Of a stretch of DNA of 64,000 nucleotides, positions 36,301 to 46,343 are shown one piece after another. Made by a program: the position numbers and the translations under genes. This DNA comes from Legionella impletisoli (lineage in GTDB: Bacteria > Pseudomonadota > Gammaproteobacteria > Legionellales > Legionellaceae), in contig NZ_CAAAIA010000008.1 of NCBI RefSeq assembly GCF_900639875.1, positions 1 through 64,000 on the forward strand, in the 5' to 3' direction. The notes under the pieces are model-generated. The model was not told the DNA's origin. It ran no database searches and saw only the letters and a list, made by a program, of their open reading frames with translations. The first letter of the stretch is position 1. Every line of letters starts with the position of its first letter.

Positions 36301-38754
36301 ATGGCTAAGGGAAATGCCAAACCAATTGTGATCATTACCGGTTCCTCTGGCAAGATGGGAAGAGCCCTTGCAGCGTCTTTACGGGATACCTATACGATCG
36401 TAGGCTTTGATCAAGTACCAGGCGCATGCGATATTCCCTTTGATATCACGTCAGACGTTTCCCTAGCCACTGCATTTGAATTATTTAAAGAGCGTTACGG
36501 TAAAAAAATAGCTGCAGTGATTCATCTGGCCGCTTATTTTGATTTTACGGGGAAAGAGTCTCCTCTTTATGATGCCGTAAATGTAAAGGGAACTAAAAAA
36601 CTATTAAAAATTCTGCAAAACTTTGAGGTTGAACGATTTATTTATACAAGCACGATGCTCGTACATCAACCTTGTCAACCAGGTGAAACGATTCATGAAC
36701 ACTCGCCCATAGAACCTAAATGGGCTTATCCAATCTCAAAGGCCGAAACGGAAGAAATCATTGCTTTGCACCATGGTCATATTCCCTACCTAATTCTTCG
36801 TCTTGCAGGAATGTATGATGATGAAAGTTGTGTTCCAACGTTGGCGAACCAAATTGCACGTGTTTATGAACGGGATTTTAAAAGTCATTTTTATGCGGGA
36901 AATTTAAATGCAGGTCAATCGTTTATTCATAAAGATGATTTAATGGATTTATTTAAACAAGCCTTAAAGCATCGTAATGATCTGCCCGAAGAGGAAGTGA
37001 TCTTAGCTGGTGAGCCGCGAGCCATTAGCTATAAAAATCTTCAAGACGAGATCACGCAATTAATTCATGGCGAAGAAGCAGAGATAACAACGATTCCTCC
37101 AAGCCTCGCGAAAGCCGGGTCTTGGTTAGAAGAGCAGTCCGAACCTATCATCCCCGATGATTTTGATCAGGGGGAAGCACCTTTTATTAGGCCCTTTATG
37201 ATTGATATGGCTTCCGATCATTATGCGCTTGATATAAGCAAAGCGAAAAAAAAACTTAATTGGGAACCTAAACATAGAATTGACGAAACCTTACCCTCGA
37301 TAATTGGCGCTTTAAAAAAGGATCCAGATGGTTGGTATGATACACATAGAATTACCCAACCTGATTGGATGGCAGCCATCTCGGATAACAATCCAGAAGA
37401 AACCCGCTTAGCGTATGAACGTAAATTTAGAAAACAGCACCAGCAAAACTTATGGGCTCATTTTCTAAATATCGGGTTAGGATTTTGGCTAATTACTTCA
37501 CCCGCAACGTTAGGATATGAGTCTTACCCATTAATCATCAGTGATATTGTAAGTGGGGTCTTATTGGTTTGTTTGGCCTATTTGAGTTTATCTTGGCGTT
37601 TAGCTCCAGCACGCTTCGGATGTGCATTGATCGGGTTATGGTTGATTTTTGCACCATTAATTTATTGGGCGCCAACAGCGGCGGCTTATTTAAATGATAC
37701 ATTGGTTGGTTCTTTAGTGATGGGCTTTGCTATTCTGGTGAGGCCGTCTGTAGGGGTAGCTCCGAATGCAGCGATGCATGGACCTGATGTTCCGCCTGGA
37801 TGGGATTTCTCCCCTTCAAGCTGGTTCCAGCGATTGCCGATTATCATTTTGGCCTTTATTGGCTTATTTATCTCTCGTTATATGGCGGCCTACCAACTAG
37901 GACATATTGATAATGTTTGGGATCCATTTTTTGCAGGCTATTTACCAGATGCTAAAAATGGAACAGAAGAAATTATTACTTCATATGTCTCCGAAGCTTG
38001 GCCAGTGCCCGATGCGGGTTTAGGTGCAACGGTCTACGTTCTTGAAATTTTAACAGGAATTATTGGAGGCTCCAGTCGTTGGCGAACTATGCCTTGGTTG
38101 GTGTTATTATTTGGCATTATGATCGTCCCTTTAGGGGTGGTATCTATCACGTTCATAGTGATTCAACCGATTTTATTGAATACCTGGTGTACCTTATGTC
38201 TTATTGCAGCCGTCGCCATGTTAATTCAGGTCCCCTATTCGTTTGACGAATTAGTTGCGACCAGTACGTTTTTATGGCGAAGATGGAAAGCAGGACGTCC
38301 TTTGTTGCTTATCCTGTTCGTTGGAGATAGTGATGAGCCTAATGAAAAGGTTGCTGAAGATAATTTTGAACAGTCGCCTCGAGCAATTGTGAAAGAAATG
38401 CTCAGTGGTGGGATAACATTACCATGGAATTTAATGTTATGTCTGGTTATTGGGATATGGTTAATGTTCACCCGACTCACCTTGGATGCTTCAGGCGGGA
38501 TGGCTAATGCCGATCATCTCATTGGCTCGCTCGTGGTGACGGTTACAGTCACAGCTCTAGCCGAATCAGTACGTGTATTACGTCTTTTAAATTTACTATT
38601 TGCTCTTGCCTTGTTCGTTACACCGTTTATGTATGATGCGAATTTCATTTCTATGATGGCAAGCTTTATTGCTGGCGGATTGTTATTTATCTTATCCATT
38701 CCTAAAGGAACCATTCGATGCTCTTACGGTCGATGGGATAAGTTTATTGTATAA
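36301..38754 (+). CDS. Fusion of NAD-dependent epimerase/SDR, SPW-repeat and VKOR-like membrane domains
   Basis: 817 residues. Residues about 8-350 form an extended SDR/epimerase (GSSGKMG nucleotide motif, TSTM, YPISK with catalytic Tyr/Lys). Residues about 385-495 are membrane helices of SPW type (WLITSPATLGYES). Residues about 510-650 have VKOR-like helices with a WCTLC redox motif. A second SPW-like block (about 700-800) follows. Each part is intact in one frame. The VKOR part may couple quinone and disulfide chemistry to the soluble SDR domain, but the substrates are unknown. Confidence 0.85.
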   Translation: MAKGNAKPIVIITGSSGKMGRALAASLRDTYTIVGFDQVPGACDIPFDITSDVSLATAFELFKERYGKKIAAVIHLAAYFDFTGKESPLYDAVNVKGTKKLLKILQNFEVERFIYTSTMLVHQPCQPGETIHEHSPIEPKWAYPISKAETEEIIALHHGHIPYLILRLAGMYDDESCVPTLANQIARVYERDFKSHFYAGNLNAGQSFIHKDDLMDLFKQALKHRNDLPEEEVILAGEPRAISYKNLQDEITQLIHGEEAEITTIPPSLAKAGSWLEEQSEPIIPDDFDQGEAPFIRPFMIDMASDHYALDISKAKKKLNWEPKHRIDETLPSIIGALKKDPDGWYDTHRITQPDWMAAISDNNPEETRLAYERKFRKQHQQNLWAHFLNIGLGFWLITSPATLGYESYPLIISDIVSGVLLVCLAYLSLSWRLAPARFGCALIGLWLIFAPLIYWAPTAAAYLNDTLVGSLVMGFAILVRPSVGVAPNAAMHGPDVPPGWDFSPSSWFQRLPIIILAFIGLFISRYMAAYQLGHIDNVWDPFFAGYLPDAKNGTEEIITSYVSEAWPVPDAGLGATVYVLEILTGIIGGSSRWRTMPWLVLLFGIMIVPLGVVSITFIVIQPILLNTWCTLCLIAAVAMLIQVPYSFDELVATSTFLWRRWKAGRPLLLILFVGDSDEPNEKVAEDNFEQSPRAIVKEMLSGGITLPWNLMLCLVIGIWLMFTRLTLDASGGMANADHLIGSLVVTVTVTALAESVRVLRLLNLLFALALFVTPFMYDANFISMMASFIAGGLLFILSIPKGTIRCSYGRWDKFIV

Positions 38755-38778
38755 ACTCCGAACTGGGGTTGTATAAGT

Positions 38779-40098
38779 TTAAAAATTTAATACAGTGCGT
38801 GCGATCATAAAATAAATTAAAAGTCCACTTGCATCAATAACAGTGGAAACAAAGGGCGCACTGACTACGGCTGGGTCAAGTTTTAAAACTCGAGCAAGTA
38901 TAGGCATAATTGATCCAGTGAGAGCCGCCATGGTGCAAATTGCAACCAAACTCAAGGAGACGATCAACGCAATGTTTTGCCTAAAAATAAACCATACCAC
39001 GAGATAAGCCGCGGCGCCTAACGTCATTCCTAACAAAATTCCGACACTGGTTTCCCGAAGAGCGATGATAAAAAAATCACTGACCCGGACGTCTTCAACG
39101 GCTAAAGCACGAACGATGGTTGTGGAGGATTGAGATCCAGTATTACCGCCAATCCCAATGAGCAAGGGAATAAATAAGGTCAATACAATGACCTCATTTA
39201 AAGTTGATTCAAACATATTTAAAACATTAACCGTTAATGTTCCGGCAAATGCAAGCAAAGCAAGCCAAACCACACGAATTTGTAATAATCTAAAGATGGG
39301 AACGGATAGATAAGGTTTTCCAAGTGGTCCCGATGCACCTGCACGGAAAATATCTTCCGTTTCTTCTTCCTCCATGATATCCATAGCATCATCAATAGTG
39401 ACAATCCCCACCAGTCGCTTTCCTTCTTCAACAATTGGAACGGCAAGCCAGTCGGTTGATTGGATGTAGCGGGCAACTTTTTCCTGGTCATCATTGACTG
39501 AAAAAGATTTCATCTCTTTATACATCAGCTCACTAATCTTAGTAGAGGGAGAAGCCATTACCAATTTTTCAAGTTCTACTACGCCTTTTAAAATCATATC
39601 CTCATCGACTACCGGAAGCACGTAGATCGTTTCCGCTTCATTGCCATCTTTGCGAACGATTTGCAGTGCTTTCTCAACCGTCATGTCGGGGTATAATGGG
39701 ATAAAAAAAGGGCTCATAATTCGCCCGGCTGTTTCAGGAGGGTATTGCAATAACAGCGAGGTAGCACGGCGTTCTTTAGCACTTAACCGTTTTAAAAATC
39801 GATGGGCTATTTCACTCGGAAGTTCATCGAAAAGACGCGCTCTGTCATCCGGCTCCATTTGTTCAAGAATAGAAAGCGCTTTTTTCTTATCAATTTCATT
39901 AATGATATCCGCTTGGCTAACAGGCTCTAAGTAACTAAAAACCTTATCTGCTTTTTGAGGAGATAATAAATTAAATATCTGATAACGGCGTTCAGGCGAT
40001 GAGTGATCAACCTCTTTTACGATTGAGTTCACACTGGCTTCGGAAAGAAGTCGCGACAATTCCTTTTCGGGTAAATTTTTCTTATTAATTCCCATCAC
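38779..40098 (-). CDS. mgtE: MgtE magnesium transporter
   Basis: 439 residues. Domain order: MgtE N-domain (about 30-130), a pair of CBS domains (about 135-255), then five transmembrane helices (about 285-439) with the pore motif FIPLLIGIGGNTGSQSSTTIVRALA. Divalent-selective channel gated by cytosolic Mg2+ through the N/CBS domains. AGGGAGC precedes the start. Convergent with the SDR fusion gene. Confidence 0.95.
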   Translation of the reverse strand: MMGINKKNLPEKELSRLLSEASVNSIVKEVDHSSPERRYQIFNLLSPQKADKVFSYLEPVSQADIINEIDKKKALSILEQMEPDDRARLFDELPSEIAHRFLKRLSAKERRATSLLLQYPPETAGRIMSPFFIPLYPDMTVEKALQIVRKDGNEAETIYVLPVVDEDMILKGVVELEKLVMASPSTKISELMYKEMKSFSVNDDQEKVARYIQSTDWLAVPIVEEGKRLVGIVTIDDAMDIMEEEETEDIFRAGASGPLGKPYLSVPIFRLLQIRVVWLALLAFAGTLTVNVLNMFESTLNEVIVLTLFIPLLIGIGGNTGSQSSTTIVRALAVEDVRVSDFFIIALRETSVGILLGMTLGAAAYLVVWFIFRQNIALIVSLSLVAICTMAALTGSIMPILARVLKLDPAVVSAPFVSTVIDASGLLIYFMIARTVLNF

Positions 40099-40316
40099 CG
40101 CTCCCTAAACCGCATTGGCTATTCTTCGAAAGTATATCAGATAGGCTTATTGGGTATAAGTCAAAGGTAGTTGTAAACACTATTTTTTTCCAATTCAATC
40201 AACTGTTTAAGATGAATCGCTAATTATCGAGCTGCTCTTTAGGGGGCGAACTTAGTTCAGGCAGGATCAAATATTATTTGCTATAACTTTTAAAACAGCT
40301 ATGAATGGAGTCATAA

Positions 40317-41237
40317 ATGAGCCGCAAGAAGAAATTACATCCTGAGATTAAATCGATAAAAAATATCTGTGATCTTATTGAGGAAGATGAGTCTAAAATA
40401 AACCCTCCACAACATCAAAAGAGGCAACCTGGGTTGCAAAATAAAATGCATCCTAAGCCTATTTCCATTTACGATGATTATAAAGCGGCTGAAAAACTTA
40501 AAAATAAAGTGGTCGTCATTACTGGCGGCGATAGTGGAATTGGGCGAGCCGTGGCTTATCATTCTGTTAAAGAAGGCGCTAAAGTGGCGTTTATTTATCT
40601 TGATGAGTCAGCAGATGCAGATACAACCTTAAATGAAATCAATGAAATGGGCGGTGAAGCCGTCGCTATAAAACAGGATTTAAGCTCTCATTCAGGATGT
40701 AAAAACGCTGTTAAAGCATGTTTGAATCGTTTTGGAGAAGTTAATGTTTTAATCAATAACATCGCCGTTCAATATCCAACAACGAATGTAGAAGGCATTT
40801 CACCTACCGATTTAGAAAAAGTATTTGCCACCAATGTTTTTTCTTACTTCTTTATGATTCAAGAACTATTACCCCATTTAAAAAAAGACGACGTTATTTT
40901 AAACACCACATCGATTACAGCATTTCGTGGCAGCGAACATTTAATTGATTATTCAGCGACTAAAGGAGCGATTGTCTCCTTAACTCGTTCTTTAGCAACA
41001 TTGTTAATTAAAAAGGGAATTCGTGTAAATGGTGTTGCTCCCGGCCCGGTTTGGACTCCTTTGATCCCAGCTAGCTTTTCGGAAGAAGAAGTAGCGGCGT
41101 TTGGCTCGCAATCACCTATGAATAAACCAGCTCAGCCTGCCGATATTGCACCAACCTATATTTTTCTAGCGAGCAAAGACAGCCAGTTTATTACAGGACA
41201 AATTCTTCATCCAAACGGCGGTGAGCTTATGGTGTAA
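40317..41237 (+). CDS. SDR family oxidoreductase (YghA/general stress protein 39-like)
   Basis: 306 residues: an N-terminal extension of about 60 (PGLQNKMHPKP) typical of YghA-like SDRs, then ITGGDSGIGRAVAYHSVKEGA, NNIAVQYP, a Ser/Tyr/Lys set (TTSITAFRG, YSATKGA) and the PGPVWTPLIP end. A typical NADP-dependent oxidoreductase of the general stress class. NNIA replaces the usual NNAG. It is transcribed divergently from mgtE. Confidence 0.88.
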   Translation: MSRKKKLHPEIKSIKNICDLIEEDESKINPPQHQKRQPGLQNKMHPKPISIYDDYKAAEKLKNKVVVITGGDSGIGRAVAYHSVKEGAKVAFIYLDESADADTTLNEINEMGGEAVAIKQDLSSHSGCKNAVKACLNRFGEVNVLINNIAVQYPTTNVEGISPTDLEKVFATNVFSYFFMIQELLPHLKKDDVILNTTSITAFRGSEHLIDYSATKGAIVSLTRSLATLLIKKGIRVNGVAPGPVWTPLIPASFSEEEVAAFGSQSPMNKPAQPADIAPTYIFLASKDSQFITGQILHPNGGELMV

Positions 41238-41257
41238 TTACAAAAACGTAATATGTT

Positions 41258-42505
41258 CTAGGTTTGGGGAAGGATTAAAAAATAAATTCCACATCCTGCG
41301 GCCAGCATTGCGGCCAAATAAAAGCTAATAACGACGGCAAAGCGATTATGAGCAATAATCCATACTAAGGCAAATTTGGAAATGAAGCTCGCTACAGCCA
41401 CAATCCCGAGTAAATGAGAAGCTTGCATTAATGTGAGTCCCTGCTCTTTATACAAAGAGGCGATGGCAAATGCAACGGCATGAATTTCAAATAAGCCGGT
41501 AATAAAGGTTGCAATAGGTAACGCTTTAATGCCCACATATTGCTTAATTGCCCCAACAAACAACAAGATTCCCATAATGAGAAGCGCTAGTTTCACAACG
41601 GCTTTTATATCTAAAGGGTTTTGATACGTAATAGCAATATCCTTGTGGCCATTGGATTTAATAAATAACCAGGAAGAAATTCCTCCTAAAGAAATTGCAG
41701 CTAAAACCGGCCAGGCAATGTACTGAAGTAAGCCTGGAGCAACGACAGCAACCACTATTAGAAACGCTGTGAGTGTTGCAATGGTAGCAAAGATTCCAGC
41801 TATTACTCCTGACGCTGTGGATTGCTTAGTAGACTTTTTAGCCTGCGCTAAGGAGGCAAATACAGCGGTTGAAGAGACAAATCCACCAAAAAATCCAACT
41901 AAAATCATCCCCAGCCTTTCGCCAAATACCCGGATCATAATATAACCACCAAACTGTAGTCCGGCCAAAATCAACACAATGATGCCAAATTGTTGTGGAT
42001 TAAATAACCCCCATGCATCAACGGTTTTATCAGGTAAAAAAGATACAATTCCTACGGAAATGATAAGAATCGTCATGGCGGCTTCAATTTCTTTCGCGCT
42101 AATCCGTTCTTTTGCAAAGCGATGCAAACTTCGACGACCATGTAAAATGAGCAATACGGCCGTTGCAATGCATACTGCCATTAAACGCTGCTCCATGACT
42201 AAATACCCAAGAAGAAACACGGTACCGGCGGCCATTTCTGTTGTAATTCCAATATCAGCAGTTCTTCGGCTCATTCGGGTGGCGCGCAAATAACTTAATA
42301 ATAAAGCAGCAAAAATAAAACACCCGACTGCAAGGGTTAATAAAGGTTTATGAATTTCAGCGCTTAAAGTCCCCAGTAAGGCAAATAAGATAAATGTGCG
42401 CATCCCAATAGCTTTTACACCTTCAGCTTGGCTTCTTTCACGCTCAATACCAATGAGTAATCCAATCATAAAAGAAAGAAAAAAAGGTTGTAGGGCTTCT
42501 AACAT
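41258..42505 (-). CDS. MgtC/SapB and DUF4010 membrane protein
   Basis: 415 residues with about 12 transmembrane helices. The N-terminal third has the MgtC pattern (FLSFMIGLLIGIERERSQAEGVKAIGMRTFILFALLGTL); the rest is the DUF4010 domain (GGFVSSTAVFASLAQAKKS, GLFEIHAVAFAIASLY). Function is unknown; MgtC-type proteins help low-Mg2+ and intracellular survival, but this longer family is not shown to do so. It lies near mgtE, which is suggestive. Confidence 0.86.
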   Translation of the reverse strand: MLEALQPFFLSFMIGLLIGIERERSQAEGVKAIGMRTFILFALLGTLSAEIHKPLLTLAVGCFIFAALLLSYLRATRMSRRTADIGITTEMAAGTVFLLGYLVMEQRLMAVCIATAVLLILHGRRSLHRFAKERISAKEIEAAMTILIISVGIVSFLPDKTVDAWGLFNPQQFGIIVLILAGLQFGGYIMIRVFGERLGMILVGFFGGFVSSTAVFASLAQAKKSTKQSTASGVIAGIFATIATLTAFLIVVAVVAPGLLQYIAWPVLAAISLGGISSWLFIKSNGHKDIAITYQNPLDIKAVVKLALLIMGILLFVGAIKQYVGIKALPIATFITGLFEIHAVAFAIASLYKEQGLTLMQASHLLGIVAVASFISKFALVWIIAHNRFAVVISFYLAAMLAAGCGIYFLILPQT

Positions 42506-42703
42506 AAAAATCCTTATTATTAATTTGTGTATCTGGAATAATGTTTAACCTAGATTCGGTGTAGGAGCTATTCGAAGTAGATTCAACGGCCGAATTTAAG
42601 TTTTAAAAAAACCCAGGTTATGCTCAAGCTGTTCTATAATATTAAAAGAACTGTGAAAAATACCAAGGAATTTCCTAAAAAGCTTAAGGAAGGAGCAAGA
42701 ATA

Positions 42704-43852
42704 ATGAGTGTACTGACTGAAGACTATCCAGAACTGTTTCTAAACTCATCCAAAACACCCTGTATTTCCCTCTATCAACCAACACATCCTGCTCATCCCG
42801 ATAGGGAGCAAGATGTGATTCGGTTTAAAAACTTAGTGAAGAAAATCGAATCTTCATTAGAAAAGAATTATTCCAGTCGCGAAACGACCCATTTAATGAA
42901 ACCCTTTTATGACTTGATGAATAATCATACGTTTTGGACCCACGTTCAAAATGGATTAGCCATATTGGCGAATGAAGATCTTTTTAAACTATATAAACTT
43001 CCGCGTGAAGTTCCTGAACTAGCTGTTGTGGCGGATAATTTTCACATAAAGCCTTTGATTCGCATCATGCAATCAGCAGGGCACTTTCAAGTATTAGCCT
43101 TAACTCGTCGACAAGTGAAATTATATGAAGGAACGCGTGATGCACTAGAAGAAGTAACCTTGCATAAAGAAGTGCCTAAAACATTGACCGAGGCCCTTGG
43201 GCATGAAGTAACCGAGCCTCGTCTTACGGTTTCGGCTTATGGGAAAGGCACAGAGGGTCCGCCCATGCATCATGGGCATGGAGGCCGAAAAGATGAAATA
43301 GACGTGGACGCTGAACGATATTTCAGACGAGTCGATGAAGCAATTACGAAGCATCACTCCCAAACATCTAAATTACCTTTATTGCTTGCAGCTTTGCCTG
43401 AATATCATCATATGTTTCATGAAATCAGCCAAAATCCTTATCTTTTACCGGATGACATCAGAGCAAATCCAGAAGAGTTAACGGTTGATGAGATTCGAAA
43501 GCGCGCTTGGAAGGTGATCGAGCCTTATTATCTCGCTAAATTAAATGCACTCGTTGAGCGTTTTGGTGATCTCAGTTCAAACAATAAAGGATCCGATGAA
43601 TTAGAAGATGTGGCGAGAGCCGCTGTATCAGGACGTATTGAGACCTTGCTTATTGATGCGGATCGCAGAATACCAGGTCAAATCGATCATGAAACGGGTG
43701 AATATAAGTTGGATGAAATGCTGAATCCAGAAGTGGATGATCTACTGGATGATTTAGGGGAGCTCGTTTTAAAAAGCCAAGGCGATGTGATTGTTGTTCC
43801 CAGCGATAAAATGCCAACCGATAGTGGTTTAGCAGCTATTTATCGCTATTAA
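42704..43852 (+). CDS. Bacterial archaeo-eukaryotic release factor family 3 (baeRF3) protein
   Basis: About 382 residues. CISLYQPTHPAHPDREQDVIRFKNLVKK, the VADNFHIKPLIRIMQSAGHFQVLALTRRQVKLYEG segment and the C-terminal GRIETLLIDADRRIPGQID fit the baeRF3/Vlms-like family, homologues of eRF1/Dom34-type domains. They are predicted to act at stalled ribosomes or as nuclease-like factors. The ATG at 42704 has AAGGAGC at good distance; an upstream ATG at 42620 has no site. It precedes the MscS-like gene by 10 bp. Confidence 0.8.
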   Translation: MSVLTEDYPELFLNSSKTPCISLYQPTHPAHPDREQDVIRFKNLVKKIESSLEKNYSSRETTHLMKPFYDLMNNHTFWTHVQNGLAILANEDLFKLYKLPREVPELAVVADNFHIKPLIRIMQSAGHFQVLALTRRQVKLYEGTRDALEEVTLHKEVPKTLTEALGHEVTEPRLTVSAYGKGTEGPPMHHGHGGRKDEIDVDAERYFRRVDEAITKHHSQTSKLPLLLAALPEYHHMFHEISQNPYLLPDDIRANPEELTVDEIRKRAWKVIEPYYLAKLNALVERFGDLSSNNKGSDELEDVARAAVSGRIETLLIDADRRIPGQIDHETGEYKLDEMLNPEVDDLLDDLGELVLKSQGDVIVVPSDKMPTDSGLAAIYRY

Positions 43853-43868
43853 CGCTCAAGGTTTGGCC

Positions 43869-45275
43869 ATGCATCGTCTGTTACAATTCGTCATAACATT
43901 CATCCTGGGTTTCTGTTTAACTCTGAGCGCTTATGGCGCTCAGGCAATACCCAGTGATAATAATAAAGTCTTAGCGGATGAGAAAGATGCACCAGAAATC
44001 ACAAAACCAGTTGAAATCAAACCATCTGCGCAAGATAAGGAAATAAAAAAGCGTCTAGAAAGCATTATGCAAGCCACCGACTGGTATGAAAAAACGTACA
44101 TTAAAGTCAATGATGGCGTAGTATTCTTGCGCGGAGAAACAAAAACGGCAAAACATAAAGAATGGGCGGAGGTTCTTGCCAATAAAACTGAAGGTGTGGT
44201 TGCTGTTGTGAATGAAATTAAGATTGTTAGCCCCGCGTCATGGTATATAACGGAATTTAAGACAGGAGTTAAAGATCACTGGCAAAGTTTTTTAAGAATT
44301 CTGCCTTTTGTAGGTGTTTCCATTCTAATTATTGTGTTGGCTTGGCTTATTGCTCGTTTATCTTCCAAATATGCACACCAATCACTTTTAAATCGAGACC
44401 TACATCCTTTACTGGCGGATGTGATCTCCCGTGGAGTGGCTTTATTGTGTATTTTATTCGGGTTATACATTGTTCTACAAGTTCTTGGCTTAACGACCAT
44501 CGCATTGACTATTCTTGGTGGTACTGGGGTATTAGGTATTATTCTTGGGATTGCGTTTCGCGATATCACAGAAAACTTACTCGCCAGCATCTTATTAAGC
44601 GTCCAAAAGCCTTTTAATAACGAGGATTTGATTGAAGTAGACAATATTATTGGCTATGTCCAGGCACTGACGATTCGCAGTACAATTTTAATCACTTTAG
44701 ATGGGCATGAGGTTCAAATACCGAATGCTACGGTTTATAAAAATAATATTTGTAATTTTACAAGTAATCCTAAGCGTCGTGAAAGCTTTGTAGTGGGTAT
44801 TGGGTATGAAGAGGCAATTTCTCATGCCCAAGAAGTCGCTTTTCAAGTGCTCGAAAAGCATCCCGCCGTTCTAAAAGACCCAGAGCCTTGGATTTTAGTG
44901 GATGAATTAGCCGCTTCTACCGTTAATTTACGAATCTATTTTTGGCTCGATGGGACAGAGTATCATTGGAGAAAAGTCCGCTCATCTGTTATTCGCTTAA
45001 TAAAAGGTGCTTTCCAGAAGGCTAATATCTCAATGCCTGGACAGATTATTGAATTAAGTATGCTGGATGAAGTTTCGGTTTTATTGCCCGAGAAACACAC
45101 GAGAAAAGAACGTGAAAAAGTAAAGATTGAAGAAAAAGAGTCTTCAAACATTGTGACGAATGCGGAAGGGGGACTTGGAAGTGATAAAGAAGAACTTCAA
45201 GAACAAGGTCGTCGAATAGAACGTGTCGATCAGGAGAAAAACTTATTAAAACGTTCCTCTTCCGATAAAACCTAA
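43869..45275 (+). CDS. MscS-family mechanosensitive channel with BON domain
   Basis: About 468 residues. A signal peptide (FVITFILGFCLTLSAYGAQA) is followed by a BON-like domain (about 60-125, DWYEKTYIKVNDGVVFLRGE), three transmembrane helices (about 140-250), the MscS pore helix (GGTGVLGIILGIAFRDITENLLAS) and the beta domain (VQKPFNNEDLIEVDN). The tail from about 415 is charged. BON-MscS fusions open under membrane tension; BON may bind envelope or phospholipids. Start taken at ATG 43869 and not TTG 43863. Confidence 0.9.
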   Translation: MHRLLQFVITFILGFCLTLSAYGAQAIPSDNNKVLADEKDAPEITKPVEIKPSAQDKEIKKRLESIMQATDWYEKTYIKVNDGVVFLRGETKTAKHKEWAEVLANKTEGVVAVVNEIKIVSPASWYITEFKTGVKDHWQSFLRILPFVGVSILIIVLAWLIARLSSKYAHQSLLNRDLHPLLADVISRGVALLCILFGLYIVLQVLGLTTIALTILGGTGVLGIILGIAFRDITENLLASILLSVQKPFNNEDLIEVDNIIGYVQALTIRSTILITLDGHEVQIPNATVYKNNICNFTSNPKRRESFVVGIGYEEAISHAQEVAFQVLEKHPAVLKDPEPWILVDELAASTVNLRIYFWLDGTEYHWRKVRSSVIRLIKGAFQKANISMPGQIIELSMLDEVSVLLPEKHTRKEREKVKIEEKESSNIVTNAEGGLGSDKEELQEQGRRIERVDQEKNLLKRSSSDKT

Positions 45276-45330
45276 ATGAATCATGGGGTTCTTAACTTAT
45301 CCCTTTTGCATGTTCGAAACAAGCATTTGA

Positions 45331-45585
45331 CTAGCGTTTTTGTTGAGCCTGTTCATGTTGATATTTATGCAGTAAGCGCTCGACTTCCGCCATGTAGAAA
45401 CGCGTTTCTTCTTCTCTTGCAGGCATATTTTCACTTTCAGCGATAATTCTTAAATTGATATCATCCAACCAGTTAATTAGCAATTTTACTTTCTCATCAA
45501 CACTAAGCTCACTATCTAATTCCACTTCGCTTGGCGTGGTATAAAACTTTAGTGGATTTGCAATTTTGTCCTTTGCTGAAATCAT
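45331..45585 (-). CDS. Hypothetical small acidic protein
   Basis: 84 residues with no recognised domain. The composition is charged and helical (SELSVDEKVKLLINWLDDINLRIIAESENMPAREEETR...), ending in a Gln-rich stretch. AAAGGGAAATGA precedes the start. It is conserved-looking and sits between the MscS-like gene and the DUF502 gene, on the strand of the latter. Confidence 0.6.
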   Translation of the reverse strand: MISAKDKIANPLKFYTTPSEVELDSELSVDEKVKLLINWLDDINLRIIAESENMPAREEETRFYMAEVERLLHKYQHEQAQQKR

Positions 45586-45669
45586 TTCATTTCCCTTTAG
45601 ATAACCTATTTAATTTAATTTTAGCTGAAAAACTAAGATTATGTTTTGTCATGCCAATACGCATGAACA

Positions 45670-46272
45670 TTAGGAATGGTTATCTTTAATTCCTCCAATT
45701 AATGCCCATTTAAGCGCTTGTTTGGAGTTTAAATTAACTTTGGTTACGCATTTTTCTGGAACATAAACGGTAAACCCACCAATTTGATAACTCATGGGAA
45801 GATACACTGAAATCCAACCTTCTTCTCCAATACCCTTGGGTGCATGTTCAAAATCTTTACGTGTTACAATACCAAGCATTTTAAAATTATTTTCTTTAAA
45901 CTCGACCATGACTACTTCTTCACCACCAGGTGTAGAGGGTTTAGTTAAATATTTTATGATTGATCGTAAGGAATCATAGATTTCCCCGATGACGGGTAAA
46001 TTACTAATAAAACGATTGATTAAGTCATTAATGTAGCGAGTAATATAGATTTGAAGCAAAATGCCAAAGGTAAATACCAAAATCAAGGCAGCGATTAAAC
46101 CCATTCCAGGAAAATAAAAATTTCCAAGGATTAATTTCAGTGTCCCTCCAAACGTATTTTCGATGTTTTTTAATAACCAAAATAGAAAATAAAGCGTTAA
46201 ATACAACGGAAGCAGGGTAAATAAGCCTTTCCAAAATATTGAGGACATCTTTCCTTTGATTTTCATTAACAA
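45670..46272 (-). CDS. DUF502 membrane protein
   Basis: 200 residues with two transmembrane helices (about 14-33 and 55-75) followed by a beta-rich cytosolic domain. IYDSLRSIIKYLTKPSTPGGEEVVMVEF, ISVYLPMSYQIGGFTVYVPE and the GGI ending are DUF502 hallmarks. Function unknown. Overlaps no gene; separated by 70 bp from the FMN glutamate-synthase-like gene upstream on the same strand. Confidence 0.88.
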   Translation of the reverse strand: MLMKIKGKMSSIFWKGLFTLLPLYLTLYFLFWLLKNIENTFGGTLKLILGNFYFPGMGLIAALILVFTFGILLQIYITRYINDLINRFISNLPVIGEIYDSLRSIIKYLTKPSTPGGEEVVMVEFKENNFKMLGIVTRKDFEHAPKGIGEEGWISVYLPMSYQIGGFTVYVPEKCVTKVNLNSKQALKWALIGGIKDNHS

Positions 46273-46343
46273 TTCCTTATTTCCCGCAATTTTTCTTACT
46301 TAAACGTATTTACCCTATTCCTACATATGATTTCTATTGAATG

